A stretch of 5,581 bases of DNA, from positions 1-5,581 of the forward strand of contig CANTEO010000093.1 in assembly GCA_947652855.1 (NCBI GenBank), in the 5' to 3' direction. A program made the position numbers and the translations under genes. The notes under the pieces were generated by a model. The model made no database searches. It was not told the origin of the DNA and saw nothing but the letters and a program-made list of their open reading frames with translations. The stretch's first letter is position 1, and each line of letters starts with the position of its first letter. Positions 5,503 to 5,581 of this stretch are shown in pieces. This stretch comes from an uncultured Roseburia sp. (GTDB taxonomy: Bacteria > Bacillota > Clostridia > Lachnospirales > Lachnospiraceae).

Positions 5503-5581
5503 CTATTTCACAGTGACATTTACGGACTTATATGCCCCATTTTGAGCATAGACATATATTTTGCAGGTCCCTTTCGCCTTC
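5503..5581 (-). CDS. C-terminal end of an Ig-like (BIG2-type) domain protein, partial
   Basis: Only the last 25 codons lie in the window; the 5' part runs off the right edge. The readable frame (codons begin at 5580) ends KIYVYAQNGAYKSVNVTVK followed by a TAG stop at 5505-5503. The alternating hydrophobic pattern, the central Y-A-Q-N-G turn and the terminal V-x-V-T-V-K resemble the last two beta strands of bacterial Ig-like group 2 domains. These domains are repeated in secreted or surface proteins of many Clostridia. The other two minus-strand frames give a less protein-like reading here. The gene is on the same strand as the spoIIIA operon and lies 236 bases upstream of spoIIIAA. No clear terminator with a U-tract separates them, so readthrough into the operon is possible. 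The function of the whole protein cannot be told from this tail. The domain assignment is by pattern only. Confidence 0.6.
   Translation of the reverse strand, partial: KAKGTCKIYVYAQNGAYKSVNVTVK

Noticed and set aside
5328..5545. Plus-strand frames of 62 and 70 codons in the gap upstream of spoIIIAA
   Set aside because: They start without ribosome sites and have no family-like pattern. One runs across the end of the Ig-like gene. The minus-strand reading is more protein-like.
1..5581. Search by eye for CRISPR arrays, insertion sequences, tRNAs and a new defence or mobile system
   Set aside because: I saw no spaced repeats, terminal inverted repeats with a transposase, or cloverleaf sequences. 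The window is filled by a conserved sporulation operon.

Overview
This window carries a complete spoIIIA sporulation operon, spoIIIAA through spoIIIAH. All eight genes lie on the minus strand and read from right to left, and they fill the window from about 5266 down to 197. The gene order, the protein lengths and the diagnostic sequence features all fit the operon of endospore-forming Firmicutes. Those features are a GspE-like ATPase, two small SpoIIIAC/AD membrane proteins, a multi-spanning SpoIIIAE with a signal sequence, and two ring-forming proteins, AG and AH. Moderate GC content, strong AGGAGG ribosome sites, compact spacing and a neighbouring Ig-like surface-protein tail suggest an anaerobic member of the Clostridia, probably Lachnospiraceae-like. 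That placement is an inference, because the window holds no phylogenetic marker such as 16S rRNA.

Right edge, 5581-5267: the last 25 codons of a minus-strand gene end at 5503. They look like the C-terminal strands of a bacterial Ig-like (BIG2-type) domain. A 236-base gap follows. It contains a small hairpin, an open reading frame of 39 codons that may be a small protein, and a good match to a sigma-E promoter (GAATATT, 13-base spacer, CATATATT). This promoter sits about 50 bases upstream of spoIIIAA and is its likely mother-cell promoter.

Operon, 5266-197: the genes are packed tightly. Three junctions overlap (AA/AB by 7 bases, AD/AE and AG/AH by 4). The other gaps run from 9 to 28 bases, and several ribosome sites lie inside or across the upstream gene's stop codon. 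By family knowledge the products build the SpoIIIA-SpoIIQ channel, or feeding tube. This connects the mother cell to the engulfed forespore and is needed for late forespore gene expression. AA is the cytoplasmic ATPase, AB to AE form the membrane platform, and AF, AG and AH carry ring-building domains in the intermembrane space. AH also docks with forespore SpoIIQ, which is not encoded here.

Left edge, 196-1: a strong intrinsic terminator begins four bases after the spoIIIAH stop. A near-consensus, extended -10 vegetative promoter with an A/T-rich upstream region follows at once and points left, out of the window. The leader after it contains a boxA-like element (CCTTGAGAACTGAACAG) of the kind seen in Firmicutes rRNA operon leaders. 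The next transcription unit, just outside the window, may therefore be an rRNA operon or another highly expressed stable RNA.

I found no mobile element, CRISPR array, tRNA or rRNA body. The operon itself is well known. The less ordinary material is at its two edges.
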